This document shows positions 8,565-17,743 of a stretch of 64,000 bases of DNA, piece by piece. Source of the stretch: Actinomadura madurae (GTDB lineage Bacteria > Actinomycetota > Actinomycetes > Streptosporangiales > Streptosporangiaceae); assembly GCF_900115095.1 (NCBI RefSeq), contig NZ_FOVH01000006.1, positions 310,001 to 374,000 of the forward strand, given 5' to 3'. Made by a program: the position numbers and the translations under genes. How positions within the stretch are numbered: the stretch's first letter is position 1; every line of letters begins with the position of its first letter. Below the pieces are notes generated by a model. The model saw only the letters and a list, made by a program, of their open reading frames with translations. It did not search any database and was not told where the DNA came from.

Positions 8565-9410
8565 TCAGGTGAGGGCTTCGGCTTCTTCCTGGTCCATTTG
8601 GCGGTTGAAGTCGCGCTTGCCGGCCTGCCAGCCGTCCTCGTCGCGGCCGCGGCGCCAGTAGCCGGAGATCGAGAGGCGGTCCATGGGCAGGCCCCGCTCG
8701 ACGCGCAGGTGGCGGCGCAGCGTCTTGACGAAGTTCGCCTCGCCGTGCACGAAGACGTGCACCTCGCCGTCCGGGAAGTCCAGCTTCTGGACGGCCTCGG
8801 CCAGCAGGTCGCCGACCTGGCCGCCGCCCCGGTGCAGCCAGACGATCTCCGCGGCGCCGGGCGTGGGCAGCTCCTGCTCCTCCTCCGGGCCGGCGACCTC
8901 GACGAAGGCGCGGACGGGGGCGTGCTCCGGGACGCGTTCGAGGGAGGCGGCGATGGCCGGCAGGGCGCTCTCATCACCGGCGAACAGGTGCCAGTCCGCC
9001 TCCGGGCTCGGGGCGTAGGCGCCGCCGGGGCCGTTGAAGAAGAGGTCCTCGCCCGGCCGGGCGGCCGCCGCCCACGGGCCGGCGATGCCCTTGTCGCCGT
9101 GGTGGACGAAGTCGATCGTCAGCTCGGCGGACGCGGGGTCCCACGCGCGGACGGTGTAGGTCCGCGTGACCGGCCACTGCTCGCGCGGCAGCTCCGCGCG
9201 GATCCGCTCCACGTCGAACGGCTCCGGATACTCGACGCCGGGACGGCGGAAGAGCAGCTTCACGTAGTGGTCGGTGAACTCGCCGGCACCGAACTCCGCG
9301 AGCCCCTCGCCGCCGAGGACCACGCGGATCATGTGCGGGGTGAGGCGCTCGGTGCGCAGCACCGTCCCCCGGTGGAGCCTGCGTCCCCTGCGTGCCGGTT
9401 CCGTCGCCAT
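8565..9410 (-). CDS. Siderophore-interacting protein (FAD/NAD(P)H ferric reductase, ViuB/SIP family)
   Basis: Cytosolic flavoreductase that releases iron from imported ferric siderophores by reducing Fe(III). The 281 residues show the FAD-binding RTYTVR motif near residue 80, DFVHHGDKGIAGPWA for the isoalloxazine site, and the family tail YWRRGRDEDGW. ATG 9410 is supported by GGAGG eight bases upstream. The promoter region carries an IdeR/DmdR-type iron box at 9440-9456, so repression under iron sufficiency is expected. No siderophore synthesis or uptake genes are nearby. Confidence 0.92.
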   Translation of the reverse strand: MATEPARRGRRLHRGTVLRTERLTPHMIRVVLGGEGLAEFGAGEFTDHYVKLLFRRPGVEYPEPFDVERIRAELPREQWPVTRTYTVRAWDPASAELTIDFVHHGDKGIAGPWAAAARPGEDLFFNGPGGAYAPSPEADWHLFAGDESALPAIAASLERVPEHAPVRAFVEVAGPEEEQELPTPGAAEIVWLHRGGGQVGDLLAEAVQKLDFPDGEVHVFVHGEANFVKTLRRHLRVERGLPMDRLSISGYWRRGRDEDGWQAGKRDFNRQMDQEEAEALT

Positions 9411-9428
9411 GCATCCTCCGATGATCCA

Positions 9429-9462
9429 GATCACAGTACTTAGGTCACCCTAACCTGTGATC
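9429..9462. promoter_or_regulatory. IdeR/DmdR iron box with flanking palindrome
   Basis: On the minus strand the core (9440-9456) reads AGGTTAGGGTGACCTAA, matching the actinobacterial DtxR/IdeR consensus TTAGGTTAGGCTAACCTAA at nearly every position. It lies 30-46 bases before the siderophore-interacting gene. It is bracketed by a perfect inverted repeat, GATCACAG (9429-9436) and CTGTGATC (9455-9462), which may extend the operator or be a second site. Iron-dependent repression is inferred from the known family. Confidence 0.85.
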
Positions 9463-9495
9463 CGCCCGGAATGTTCCTCCTGGGGCGGGCGGGGT

Positions 9496-10608
9496 TCATC
9501 CGCGGGTGCGGGCGACCTCGGCGGCGAGCGCCTCGAACGCGGCGTCGGTCTCCTCCGCGCCGAGGAGGGTCGCGAGGGTCGACTTCACGATGACGACGCC
9601 GTACCGGGGGGAGACCCAGATGTGCTGGCCGCCGAGGCCGTTGGCGGAGAAGCCGCCGTCCTTGCCGAGCCACCACTGCAGCCCGTATCCCTGGTTGAAG
9701 GACGCCGACGGGCGCGTCGACAGCGCCACCCAGGAGGCGGGGACGACCTGCCGCCCGTTCGCCTTCCCGCCGTTCAGGTACAGCAGGCCGAACCGCGCGA
9801 AGTCGCGGTCGGTGGCGTAGTAGCAGCAGTACCCCATGCTGTTGCCGTTGGAGTCGTTGCCCAGGTACGCCTTGGACGACATACCCGCCGGTCCCCAGAT
9901 CTTCTTCTGGACGTAGGCGTGGTACGGGACCCCGGTCGCCTCGGTCACGACCCAGGAGAGGACGAACGAGTTCATGCTCGTGTACTCGAACCGCGTCCCC
10001 GGCTCCCAGCCGCGCTTCTGGCGCCGGGCCAGTTCGGTCAGCGGGTATCCGAGGCTCGCCGCCACGTGCACGAACGGGACGTCGGAGGTCTCCTCCCAGG
10101 CGATGCCCGACGACATCCGCAGCAGGTCCCGCAGCGAGACGCCGTCGTAGCCGGACCCCGTCAGCTCCGGGACGTACCGGGTGACCGGGTCGTCGATCGA
10201 GTCGATGAAACCCTCGCCGAGCGCGATGCCGAGGGCCGCCGACGTGAACGACTTGGCCATCGACCACGACTGGAACAGGGAGTCGCGGTTCGCGGTGACG
10301 TAGCGCTCGAAGACGATGTCGTTTCCGTCGAGGACGACGAAGCCCAGCGTGCCCGTCCGCGCCAGGTAGTCGTCGAGCGTGTGCTCGCGGCCCTCGTAGG
10401 TGTAGGTGACCGAGAGGGGCCGGTGGGCCTCGCGCAGCTCGACGGGGTCGGACGAGGGGACCAGGCGGTCGAAGCCGGCCGGGCGCTCGGTGACGGAGGC
10501 GGGCGGCGGCGCGGGCGGGGCGGGGGGAGCGGCGTGGGCCGGGGGAGCGGCGAGGGCGGCGGTGACGGCGGCTGCGGCGAGCGCGAGCGTCCAGGGCCTG
10601 CGGCGCAT
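9496..10608 (-). CDS. Secreted serine hydrolase, beta-lactamase family (class C/EstB-like)
   Basis: A 370-residue exported protein. The signal peptide is clear (MRRRP, hydrophobic LALAAAAVTAALA, cleavage after AHA). The catalytic SxxK is SMAK near residue 115; EYTSMNS likely supplies the tyrosine motif. Family members include beta-lactamases, esterases and the nylon-oligomer hydrolases; NylB-like GYCCYYATDRDFARFG and YGLQWW segments make an esterase or amide hydrolase at least as likely as antibiotic resistance. ATG 10608 has GGAGG just upstream; ATG 10626 is an alternative. It is a single gene, upstream of the iron-box region on the same strand. Confidence 0.88.
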   Translation of the reverse strand: MRRRPWTLALAAAAVTAALAAPPAHAAPPAPPAPPPASVTERPAGFDRLVPSSDPVELREAHRPLSVTYTYEGREHTLDDYLARTGTLGFVVLDGNDIVFERYVTANRDSLFQSWSMAKSFTSAALGIALGEGFIDSIDDPVTRYVPELTGSGYDGVSLRDLLRMSSGIAWEETSDVPFVHVAASLGYPLTELARRQKRGWEPGTRFEYTSMNSFVLSWVVTEATGVPYHAYVQKKIWGPAGMSSKAYLGNDSNGNSMGYCCYYATDRDFARFGLLYLNGGKANGRQVVPASWVALSTRPSASFNQGYGLQWWLGKDGGFSANGLGGQHIWVSPRYGVVIVKSTLATLLGAEETDAAFEALAAEVARTRG

Positions 10609-10827
10609 CGGACCTCCGTGGGGCATGATCGGCCGGGGTTCCGCCCCCGATGGTGAGCGCGCCGCGACGCTGCGTCCATGGCGTGATCACACGAAAAGCG
10701 GAGCCGGACGTGGGTTTCGGTGAACACCCGGGAGCCTGCGTCGGGTGACCCTCCGAACAGGGCCATCTGCGATACGTTCGTGGAGCCCCGCGCGCCCCCT
10801 CAGCCGCTCGTGCCGCCCGGAGGAACG

Positions 10828-11601
10828 ATGTCCGTGCTCGCCCAGTTGCTCACCGCCGTCGCCGACGGCTCGGTGGAGATCGTCGACCTGACCGCCCCCC
10901 TGTCGGAACGGACGCCGATCCTGCGGCTGCCGGAGCCGTTCGCCAACACCGTCCCGTTCAGGCTGAAGGAGATCAGCCGGTACGACGACCGCGGCCCCGC
11001 CTGGTACTGGAACGACATCGAGACCGGCGAGCACGTCGGCACCCACTTCGACGCGCCGGTGCACTGGGCGACCGGCCGCGACGGCGAGGACGTCTCGCAG
11101 GTGCCGCCGGGCCGCCTCGTCGCCCCCGCCGTGGTGCTGGACGCCTCCGCGCACGCCGCCGCCGACCCCGACTTCCTGCTGGAGATCGACCACGTCCGCG
11201 ACTGGGAGAAGGCGAACGGCCCGCTCCCGGACGGCGGCTGGCTGCTCTACCGGACGGGCTGGGACGCGCGCTCCGGCGACCAGGAGTCCTTCCTCAACGC
11301 CGACGAGAACGGCCCGCACACGCCGGGGATCTCGGCGGAGTGCGCCCGGTGGCTCGCCGAGGAGACCCCCGTCCTCGGGCTCGGAACGGAGACCGTCGGC
11401 ACCGACGCGGGCGGCGCCCACGCGTTCGACCCGCCCTTCCCGTGCCACTCCTACTTCCTCGGCGCCGGCAAGTACGGCCTCACCCAGCTGCAGAACCTCG
11501 AACGGCTGCCGGCCCGCGGCACCGTGCTGGTGGCATCGCCGCTGCCCATCGTCGGCGGCTCGGGCAGCCCGGCCCGCGTGCTCGCGCTGATCGAGCGATG
11601 A
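10828..11601 (+). CDS. Cyclase-family (KynB/isatin-hydrolase-like) metal-dependent hydrolase
   Basis: A 257-residue member of the putative cyclase family, Mn/Zn hydrolases that open amides or lactones such as N-formylkynurenine or isatin. The metal-binding signature HVGTHFDAPVHW lies near residue 72, and GLGTETVGTDAG follows in the C-terminal half. ATG 10828 has GGAGGAA directly upstream. The stop overlaps the start of the next gene by four bases, so the hydrolase and a thiamine-diphosphate enzyme are made together. Substrate unknown; formamidase activity is possible but no other kynurenine genes are here. Confidence 0.85.
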   Translation: MSVLAQLLTAVADGSVEIVDLTAPLSERTPILRLPEPFANTVPFRLKEISRYDDRGPAWYWNDIETGEHVGTHFDAPVHWATGRDGEDVSQVPPGRLVAPAVVLDASAHAAADPDFLLEIDHVRDWEKANGPLPDGGWLLYRTGWDARSGDQESFLNADENGPHTPGISAECARWLAEETPVLGLGTETVGTDAGGAHAFDPPFPCHSYFLGAGKYGLTQLQNLERLPARGTVLVASPLPIVGGSGSPARVLALIER

Positions 11602-13277
11602 ACGTCGCGCAGGCCGTGGGGGAGGCCCTCGCGCGGTTCGGCGCCGGCACCGTCTTCGGGGTCGTCGGCAGCGGGAACTTCCACGTGACCAACGCCCTCG
11701 TCGCGAGCGGCGCCCGGTTCGTCGCGGCCCGGCACGAGGCCGGCGCGGCGACGATGGCCGACGCGTACGCGCGGGTGAGCGGCGGCCTCGGCGTCGTGAC
11801 CGTCCACCAGGGGCCCGGCCTCACCAACGCGGTCACCGGCATCGCGGAGGCCGCCAAGAGCCGCACGCCGCTGCTGGTCGTCGCGGGCGAGGTGGCCGCC
11901 GCGGCGGTCCGCTCCAACTTCCGGGTCGACCAGGCGGCGATCGCCGCGGCGGTCGGGGCCGTCCCCGAGCGGGTCCACTCGCCGCAGACCGCGCTGGCGG
12001 ACGTGGCGCGGGCCTGCCGGACGGCGGTCGCCGAGCGCCGCACCGTCCTGCTGGGGCTGCCGCTGGACGTCCAGGGCGCCGACCTCCCGGACGACGCGCC
12101 GCCCCCGTCCGCGCGGAGCCGGGGGAGGCAGGTGCCGCCGCTGCCGGTCCCGCCGCCCGCCGCGGTCGCGAGCCTCGCCGACGCGCTGCAGGCGGCGCGC
12201 CGGCCGGTGTTCATCGCCGGCCGGGGCGCGCGGCTGTCGGGCGCCCGGGACGCCCTCGCCGAGCTCGCCGCGCGCTGCGGCGCGCTGCCCGCGACGTCCG
12301 CGGTCGCGCGCGGCCTGTTCACCGGCGACCCGTTCGCCCTGGACGTCAGCGGGGGGTTCGCCACCCCGGCCGCCGCGGAGCTGATCCGCGGCGCCGACCT
12401 GGTCGTCGGCTGGGGCTGCTCGCTGACCATGTGGACGACGCGGCACGGCGCCCTCATCGGCCGGCGGACGAAGGTCGTGCAGGTCGACGTGGACGCCCGT
12501 GCCCTCGGCGCGCACCGCCCCGTCGACCTCGGGCTGATCGGCGACGCCGCCGAGACCGCGCTGGCCGTGACCGCGGAGCTGGCGGCGCGCGGCCACCGCG
12601 CCACCGGCTACCGGACGCCCGAGGTCGCCGAGCGGCTCGCCCGGGAGGGCCGCTGGCAGGACGTCCCGTACGAGGAGCATCCCGAGGCCAAGGACGGGGA
12701 CGGCCCGCGCATCGACCCGCGGACCCTGACGATCGCGCTCGACCGCATGCTGCCCCGCGAGCGTACGGTCGCCGTCGACTCCGGCAACTTCATGGGGTAT
12801 CCCGCGATGTTCCTGGACGTCCCGGACGGCGACGGCCTCGTGTTCACCCAGGCGTTCCAGTCGGTCGGGCTCGGCCTCGCCACCGCGATCGGCGCCGCGG
12901 TGGCCCGCCCCGACCGCCTCACGGTCGCCGCGCTCGGGGACGGCGGCGCGCTGATGTCCGTCGCGGAGCTGGAGACCGCCGTCCGGCTGGGGCTGGGAAT
13001 GCTCGTGCTCGTCTACGACGACGAGGCCTACGGGGCCGAGGTGCACCACTTCGGGCCCGCCGGGCATCCGCTGGACACCGTCACGTTCCCGCCCGCGGAC
13101 CTGGCCGCCATCGGCCGCGGGTTCGGCTGCGCGGCCGCGACCGTCCGGCGCCCGGCCGACCTCGCCGCGGTGGCGGACTGGCTCGCCGGCCCGCGGGACC
13201 GTCCCATGCTCGTGGACGCCAAGGTCACCCGGGGGCGCCCGGCCTGGTGGCTGGCGGAGGCGTTCCGCGGCCACTAG
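11598..13277 (+). CDS. Thiamine-diphosphate-dependent enzyme (acetolactate synthase-like decarboxylase)
   Basis: A 559-residue three-domain ThDP enzyme: N-terminal pyrimidine domain with the activating glutamate in ARHEAGAA, central NAD-fold domain, and C-terminal diphosphate domain whose GDGG (ALGDGGALMS) and following DDEAYG (in place of the usual N) form the metal/ThDP site. It resembles acetolactate synthase large subunits and benzoylformate-type decarboxylases, but there is no small subunit and it is coupled by ATGA to the cyclase-type hydrolase, so a catabolic decarboxylase or carboligase is more likely. The exact reaction cannot be read from sequence. Confidence 0.85.
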   Translation: MNVAQAVGEALARFGAGTVFGVVGSGNFHVTNALVASGARFVAARHEAGAATMADAYARVSGGLGVVTVHQGPGLTNAVTGIAEAAKSRTPLLVVAGEVAAAAVRSNFRVDQAAIAAAVGAVPERVHSPQTALADVARACRTAVAERRTVLLGLPLDVQGADLPDDAPPPSARSRGRQVPPLPVPPPAAVASLADALQAARRPVFIAGRGARLSGARDALAELAARCGALPATSAVARGLFTGDPFALDVSGGFATPAAAELIRGADLVVGWGCSLTMWTTRHGALIGRRTKVVQVDVDARALGAHRPVDLGLIGDAAETALAVTAELAARGHRATGYRTPEVAERLAREGRWQDVPYEEHPEAKDGDGPRIDPRTLTIALDRMLPRERTVAVDSGNFMGYPAMFLDVPDGDGLVFTQAFQSVGLGLATAIGAAVARPDRLTVAALGDGGALMSVAELETAVRLGLGMLVLVYDDEAYGAEVHHFGPAGHPLDTVTFPPADLAAIGRGFGCAAATVRRPADLAAVADWLAGPRDRPMLVDAKVTRGRPAWWLAEAFRGH

Positions 13278-13395
13278 CGCCGACCTGCGATGACACTGTG
13301 TAGTTGCGCGCTCACTGGGAACGATCCCTCTCACGATGATCTTCCAGGGGGTGTGATGGGCGGCTCAGGGTGTCCGCATCGTCGTCAGGAATCCG

Positions 13396-13425
13396 TTGAC
13401 CCGTCCTGCCGGGCGTACGTACGTT
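13396..13425 (+). promoter_or_regulatory. Candidate promoter of glpFK
   Basis: TTGACC (13396-13401) and TACGTT (13420-13425) are separated by 18 bases and lie 44 bases before the glpF start, fitting a housekeeping sigma-70 promoter. The overlapping TACGTACG palindrome could also be a regulator site. Confidence 0.4.
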
Positions 13426-13468
13426 CGCGGCGGCTGTGTCTCACGTCACACGGGCAGGAGGGGGAGAC

Positions 13469-14299
13469 ATGACCCGACGGCCGAGAGTTCCCCAGCTCGC
13501 CGCGGAGATGTCCGCGGAGTTCGCCGGCACGATGATCCTGATCCTGTTCGGCGTGGGCGTCGTCGCGCAGGTCGTCGCCGGCGGCCCCGCGCTGGGCGAC
13601 CACGACAGCATCTCCTGGGCCTGGGGTCTGGGCGTGACGCTGGGCGTCTACGTCTCCGCCCGGATCAGCGGCGGCCACATCAACCCGGCCGTGACCCTGG
13701 CCCTCGCGGTGTTCAAGGGCTTCCCCTGGCGCAAGGTCATCCCGTTCTGGTTCGCCCAGTTCCTCGGGGCGTTCGTCGCGGCGCTGATCGTCCGGTGGAA
13801 CTACACCGAGGTCCTGCACAAGTTCGACCCGGGCCTGACGATCAAGTCGCAGTTCGTGTTCTCCACGCTGCCCGGCAACGGCGCGCTGCCGATCCACACC
13901 TGGGGCGCGTTCCGCGACCAGATCATCGGCACCGCGATCCTGCTGTTCCTGGTGCTCGCCCTCACCGACCTGCGCAACGCGCCTCCGCTGGCCAACCTCG
14001 GCCCGTTCATCATCGGGCTGGTCGTCGTGGCGATCGGGATGGCGTGGGGCACCAACGCCGGCTACGCGATCAACCCCGCCCGTGACCTCGGCCCCCGGCT
14101 GGCCCAGTACCTCACCGGGTACGGCGGCGCGTGGCGCGACCAGTACGGGGACTTCTACTTCTGGGTGCCGATCGTCGCCCCGCTCATCGGCGGCGTGCTC
14201 GGCGCGGGGCTGTACCTCCTGCTCGTCGGCCGGCTCATCCCCGAAGAGGAGGAGGGCCCCGGCGGGGCGAAGCCGGAGCCGGAGTACGACGTTTCCTGA
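13469..14299 (+). CDS. glpF: Glycerol uptake facilitator (aquaglyceroporin, MIP family)
   Basis: A 276-residue channel of six membrane spans and two half-helices. Both NPA boxes are intact: GGHINPAVTL near residue 72 and GYAINPARDLGPR near residue 200; the aspartate after the second NPA (NPARD) is characteristic of glycerol-permeable rather than water-only channels. ATG 13469 is preceded by GCAGGAGGGGGAG. The tail is acidic (EEEEGPGG). It sits 36 bases before glycerol kinase, forming a glycerol uptake and trapping operon; a glycerol-3-phosphate dehydrogenase and GylR-type regulator are not in the window. Confidence 0.95.
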   Translation: MTRRPRVPQLAAEMSAEFAGTMILILFGVGVVAQVVAGGPALGDHDSISWAWGLGVTLGVYVSARISGGHINPAVTLALAVFKGFPWRKVIPFWFAQFLGAFVAALIVRWNYTEVLHKFDPGLTIKSQFVFSTLPGNGALPIHTWGAFRDQIIGTAILLFLVLALTDLRNAPPLANLGPFIIGLVVVAIGMAWGTNAGYAINPARDLGPRLAQYLTGYGGAWRDQYGDFYFWVPIVAPLIGGVLGAGLYLLLVGRLIPEEEEGPGGAKPEPEYDVS

Positions 14300-14335
14300 C
14301 GGGGTCCCGTCCCCTCCAGCAGAAAGGGAGAGACC

Positions 14336-15853
14336 ATGCCCGACTTCGTCGGAGCGCTCGACCAGGGCACGACCAGCACCCGTTTCATGATCTTCGATCA
14401 CGGCGGCAACGAGGTCGCCCGGCACCAGCTCGAGCACGAGCAGATCCTGCCGCAGGCCGGCTGGGTCGAGCACAACCCGACCGAGATCTGGGAGCGCACC
14501 CGCGCCGTCATCCAGTCGACGCTGAACAGGGCGAACCTGAGCCACAGCGATCTGGCGGCGTTCGGCATCACCAACCAGCGCGAGACGACCGTGGTGTGGA
14601 ACCGGCGCACCGGGCGCCCGTACTACAACGCGATCGTCTGGCAGGACACCCGCACCGACCGCATCGCCTCCGCCCTCGAACGCGACGAGAAGGGCGACAC
14701 CATCCGCCACAACGCCGGACTCCCGCCGGCCACGTACTTCTCCGGCGGCAAGATCCAGTGGATCCTGGAGAACGTCGAGGGGGTCCGCGAGGCCGCCGAG
14801 AACGGCGACGCGATCTTCGGCAACACCGACACCTGGATCCTGTGGAACCTGACCGGCGGGACGGACGGCGGCGTGCACGTCACCGACCCGACCAACGCCA
14901 GCCGCACGATGCTCATGGATCTGGAGACGCTGGGCTGGGACGACGAGCTGCTGTCGTTCTTCGGCATCCCGCGGTCGATGCTGCCGGAGATCAAGCCGTC
15001 CTCGGCACCGGACGCCTACGGGGTCACCCGCGCGGACGGCCCGCTCGGCGGCGAGGTCTCGCTGACCGGCATCCTCGGCGACCAGCAGGCCGCGACGGTG
15101 GGGCAGGTGTGCTTCGCGCCGGGCGAGGCCAAGAACACCTACGGCACCGGCAACTTCCTGCTGCTGAACACCGGTGAGGAACTGGTCCGGTCCAAGGCGG
15201 GGATGCTCACCACCGTCTGCTACAAGTTCGGGGACAACGCTCCCGTGTACGCGCTGGAGGGGTCGATCGCGGTGACCGGGTCGGCCGTGCAGTGGCTGCG
15301 CGACCAGCTCGGCATCATCTCCGGCGCGGCCCAAAGCGAGGCCCTCGCCCGGCAGGTGGACGACAACGGCGGCGTGTACTTCGTCCCGGCGTTCTCGGGG
15401 CTGTTCGCCCCGTACTGGCGGTCGGACGCGCGCGGCGCGATCGTCGGGCTGTCGCGGTTCAACACCAACGCGCACCTGGCCCGCGCCACCCTGGAGTCGA
15501 TCTGCTACCAGTCCCGCGACGTCGTCGAGGCGATGCGGGAGGACTCCGGCGTTTCCCTGGACGTCCTCAAGGTCGACGGCGGCGTGACCGCCAACGAGCT
15601 GTGCATGCAGATGCAGGCCGACATCCTGGCCGTCCCGGTGTCGCGGCCCGTCGTCGCCGAGACCACCGCGCTCGGCGCCGCCTACGCCGCCGGCCTCGCC
15701 GTCGGATTCTGGAACACCACCGACGAGCTCCGCCAGAACTGGAACGAGGACAAACGCTGGGAACCCACATGGAGTGAGGAGCAGCGGCAGCACGGCTACG
15801 CGGGCTGGAAGAAGGCCGTCGAGCGCACCTACGGCTGGGTGGACGTCGACTGA
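14336..15853 (+). CDS. glpK: Glycerol kinase
   Basis: Phosphorylates glycerol to glycerol 3-phosphate, trapping it in the cell. The 505 residues match the FGGY family. ALDQGTTSTR at the N-terminus is the ATP phosphate loop, NQRETT (about 83) and WQDTRTD contact glycerol, and GALxAAY-like ALGAAYAAG ends the second signature. ATG 14336 follows AAAGGGAGAG. It is translationally adjacent to glpF and its stop shares one base with the start of a secreted protease gene. Confidence 0.96.
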   Translation: MPDFVGALDQGTTSTRFMIFDHGGNEVARHQLEHEQILPQAGWVEHNPTEIWERTRAVIQSTLNRANLSHSDLAAFGITNQRETTVVWNRRTGRPYYNAIVWQDTRTDRIASALERDEKGDTIRHNAGLPPATYFSGGKIQWILENVEGVREAAENGDAIFGNTDTWILWNLTGGTDGGVHVTDPTNASRTMLMDLETLGWDDELLSFFGIPRSMLPEIKPSSAPDAYGVTRADGPLGGEVSLTGILGDQQAATVGQVCFAPGEAKNTYGTGNFLLLNTGEELVRSKAGMLTTVCYKFGDNAPVYALEGSIAVTGSAVQWLRDQLGIISGAAQSEALARQVDDNGGVYFVPAFSGLFAPYWRSDARGAIVGLSRFNTNAHLARATLESICYQSRDVVEAMREDSGVSLDVLKVDGGVTANELCMQMQADILAVPVSRPVVAETTALGAAYAAGLAVGFWNTTDELRQNWNEDKRWEPTWSEEQRQHGYAGWKKAVERTYGWVDVD

Positions 15854-16743
15854 TGGGAGGGATCCGGAGGCTCGGGCGCCTCGATGTTCTCGTACGGGGG
15901 GCCGCGGCCGTGCTCGCCGCCGGGACGCTGGCGGGCACGGGCACCGCGGCGGCCGCCGCCGAGGCCGCGCCCGCGCCCGCCCCGCCGGAGGCGCCCGGCA
16001 CGCACCGGGCGGACGTCGACTTCACCGGGATCGTCGCGCTCAGCAACTGCTCGGGCTCCCTCGTCCGCGGGCCGCGCTCGCGGGACACCGACGCCGCGCT
16101 GGTGCTGACCAACGGCCACTGCCTGGAGTCGGGGATGCCGAAGGCCGGCGAGGTCGTGGTGGACCGGAGGTCGTCGCGGACGTTCACGCTCCTCGACCCC
16201 TCCGGCGGGCGGACCCTCGGCTCGCTCCGGGCGACGAAGATCGAGTACGCCACCATGACCGACACCGACGTGACCGTCTACCGGCTGGACACCACCTACG
16301 CCGCGATCCGGCGGCGGTACGGGGTTCCCGCGCTGCGCCTGTCGACGGCCAGGCCGGCCGACGGCACGCCGATCCGCGTCGTGTCCGGCTACTGGCGGAC
16401 GATCTACGGCTGCGCGATCGACGCGACCGTGTACCGGCTGCGCGAGGCCGGCTGGACGTGGAAGGACTCCATCCGCTACACGCCGCGGTGCCGGACGATC
16501 CACGGCACGTCCGGGTCGCCGGTCATCGACGTCCGGACCCGCGATGTCGTCGGCGTCAACAACACCGGCAACGACGACGGCGAGCGCTGCACGTTCAACA
16601 ACCCCTGCGAGGTCGACCGCACCGGCGCCGTCACCGTCCGGCACGGCTCGCACTACGGCCAGCAGACGTACCTGCTCGCCCGCTGCCTCGGCGCCGGCAA
16701 CGACGTCGTCCTGGGAGGCGGGTGCGCCCTACCCCGGCCCTGA
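15853..16743 (+). CDS. Secreted trypsin-like serine protease
   Basis: A 296-residue precursor with a basic start, hydrophobic stretch and Ala-rich cleavage region ending near residue 35. The chymotrypsin-fold triad is visible: His in VLTNGHC, Asp in DTDVTVY and Ser in HGTSGSPV. Several cysteine pairs (for example ...YGCAID... and ...PRCRT...) suggest disulphides. Its ATG overlaps the glpK stop by one base, so it may be read through from the glycerol operon, an odd partner. Target unknown. It converges on the sigma factor gene. Confidence 0.85.
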   Translation: MGGIRRLGRLDVLVRGAAAVLAAGTLAGTGTAAAAAEAAPAPAPPEAPGTHRADVDFTGIVALSNCSGSLVRGPRSRDTDAALVLTNGHCLESGMPKAGEVVVDRRSSRTFTLLDPSGGRTLGSLRATKIEYATMTDTDVTVYRLDTTYAAIRRRYGVPALRLSTARPADGTPIRVVSGYWRTIYGCAIDATVYRLREAGWTWKDSIRYTPRCRTIHGTSGSPVIDVRTRDVVGVNNTGNDDGERCTFNNPCEVDRTGAVTVRHGSHYGQQTYLLARCLGAGNDVVLGGGCALPRP

Positions 16744-16790
16744 CGGGCGGGCGGTGCCGGCCAGAGGAGCCGTTCCGCCGGCCGACGAGG

Positions 16791-17579
16791 TCACGACTCC
16801 GCCAGCAGGCCCGTGCGGAGCCGGTCCAGGGTGGCGCGGAGCAGCCGCGAGACGTGCATCTGGGACAGGCCGATCTGGTCGGCGATCTGCGTCTGGGTCT
16901 TGTTGCCGAAGAACCGGAGGAGCAGGATCGTGCGCTCCCGCTCGGGCAGCTCGTCGATCAGCGGGCGGAGGGCGTGGCCGTCGATGAAGGAGGCCAGGGC
17001 CGGGTCGTCCGATCCGAGGTACTCGCCGACGGTGCCGTTGTCGCCGCTCTGCGACCCGTCGGCCGGCGCCTCCAGGGACAGCGGCCGGTAGGCGTCGCAG
17101 GCGATGAGGACCTCGGTGGTCTCCTCCTCGGTGATGTCCATGCGGCCGGAGATCTCGGCGGTCGTCGGGGACCGGCCGTGCTCGCGGGTGAACTCCTGGA
17201 CCGTGCGCTGCAGGACCGGCCGCAGCTCCTGGATGCGGCGCGTCACGCGGATGCCCCACGTCTTGTCGCGGAAGTGCCGTTTCACCTCCCCGGTCACGAC
17301 GGGGTAGGCGTAGGTGATGAACCGGTCGCCGATTCCCGGGTCGAATCGGTTGATGGCCTTGACCAGGCCCAGATAGGCGACCTGCTGGAGATCGTCCAGG
17401 GGCTCCCCGCGGTTGGCGTACCGGCGCGCCACCCCGCGGATCAGGGGCTCGTGGACGCTGACGATGCGCTCCCGCAGGCGTTCCCGCCGGGGATCGTCCT
17501 CCGGGAGCCGGTTCATCTCCGCGAGGAGGAGTTCTGTCTGTCCGTCATCGAACCGGTGGGCGGACTGCGCCGACGTCAT
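16791..17579 (-). CDS. RNA polymerase sigma factor, SigB/SigF/SigG subfamily
   Basis: A 262-residue group 3 sigma factor for stress or developmental genes. Region 2 contains LDDLQQVAYLGLVKAINRFDP and the -10-reading YAYPVVTGEVKRHFRD; region 4 ends with TQTQIADQIGLSQMHVSRLL, the -35 helix-turn-helix. ATG 17579 has AGGAAGG upstream; an in-frame extension to 17681 lacks a ribosome site. No anti-sigma or anti-anti-sigma gene lies beside it, so its partner-switch controls must be elsewhere. It is divergent from an SRPBCC gene and convergent with the protease. Confidence 0.92.
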   Translation of the reverse strand: MTSAQSAHRFDDGQTELLLAEMNRLPEDDPRRERLRERIVSVHEPLIRGVARRYANRGEPLDDLQQVAYLGLVKAINRFDPGIGDRFITYAYPVVTGEVKRHFRDKTWGIRVTRRIQELRPVLQRTVQEFTREHGRSPTTAEISGRMDITEEETTEVLIACDAYRPLSLEAPADGSQSGDNGTVGEYLGSDDPALASFIDGHALRPLIDELPERERTILLLRFFGNKTQTQIADQIGLSQMHVSRLLRATLDRLRTGLLAES

Positions 17580-17743
17580 GCGGATGCCTTCCTGTACGGA
17601 GGCGGGCGAGGGCAGGGGGCGATCGCTCGGTGCGGTCGCCCTACCCGACGATCGGCGCCTCACACGGACGGCCCGCTCCACCTGGGACGCCGGATGAACG
17701 GGGCCTGCACGGGTACCCGTCGGGAAGGGGCAGGAGGTGGGCC

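Noticed and set aside
9496..10608. Antibiotic-resistance beta-lactamase
   Set aside because: Only the SxxK fold is supported; motifs resemble nylon-oligomer hydrolase/esterase relatives, so resistance is not claimed.
17580..17743. SigB-type promoter (GTTT-GGGTA) for the sigma factor or SRPBCC gene
   Set aside because: GGGTA-like elements exist on both strands, but no GTTT-type -35 at the right distance was found.
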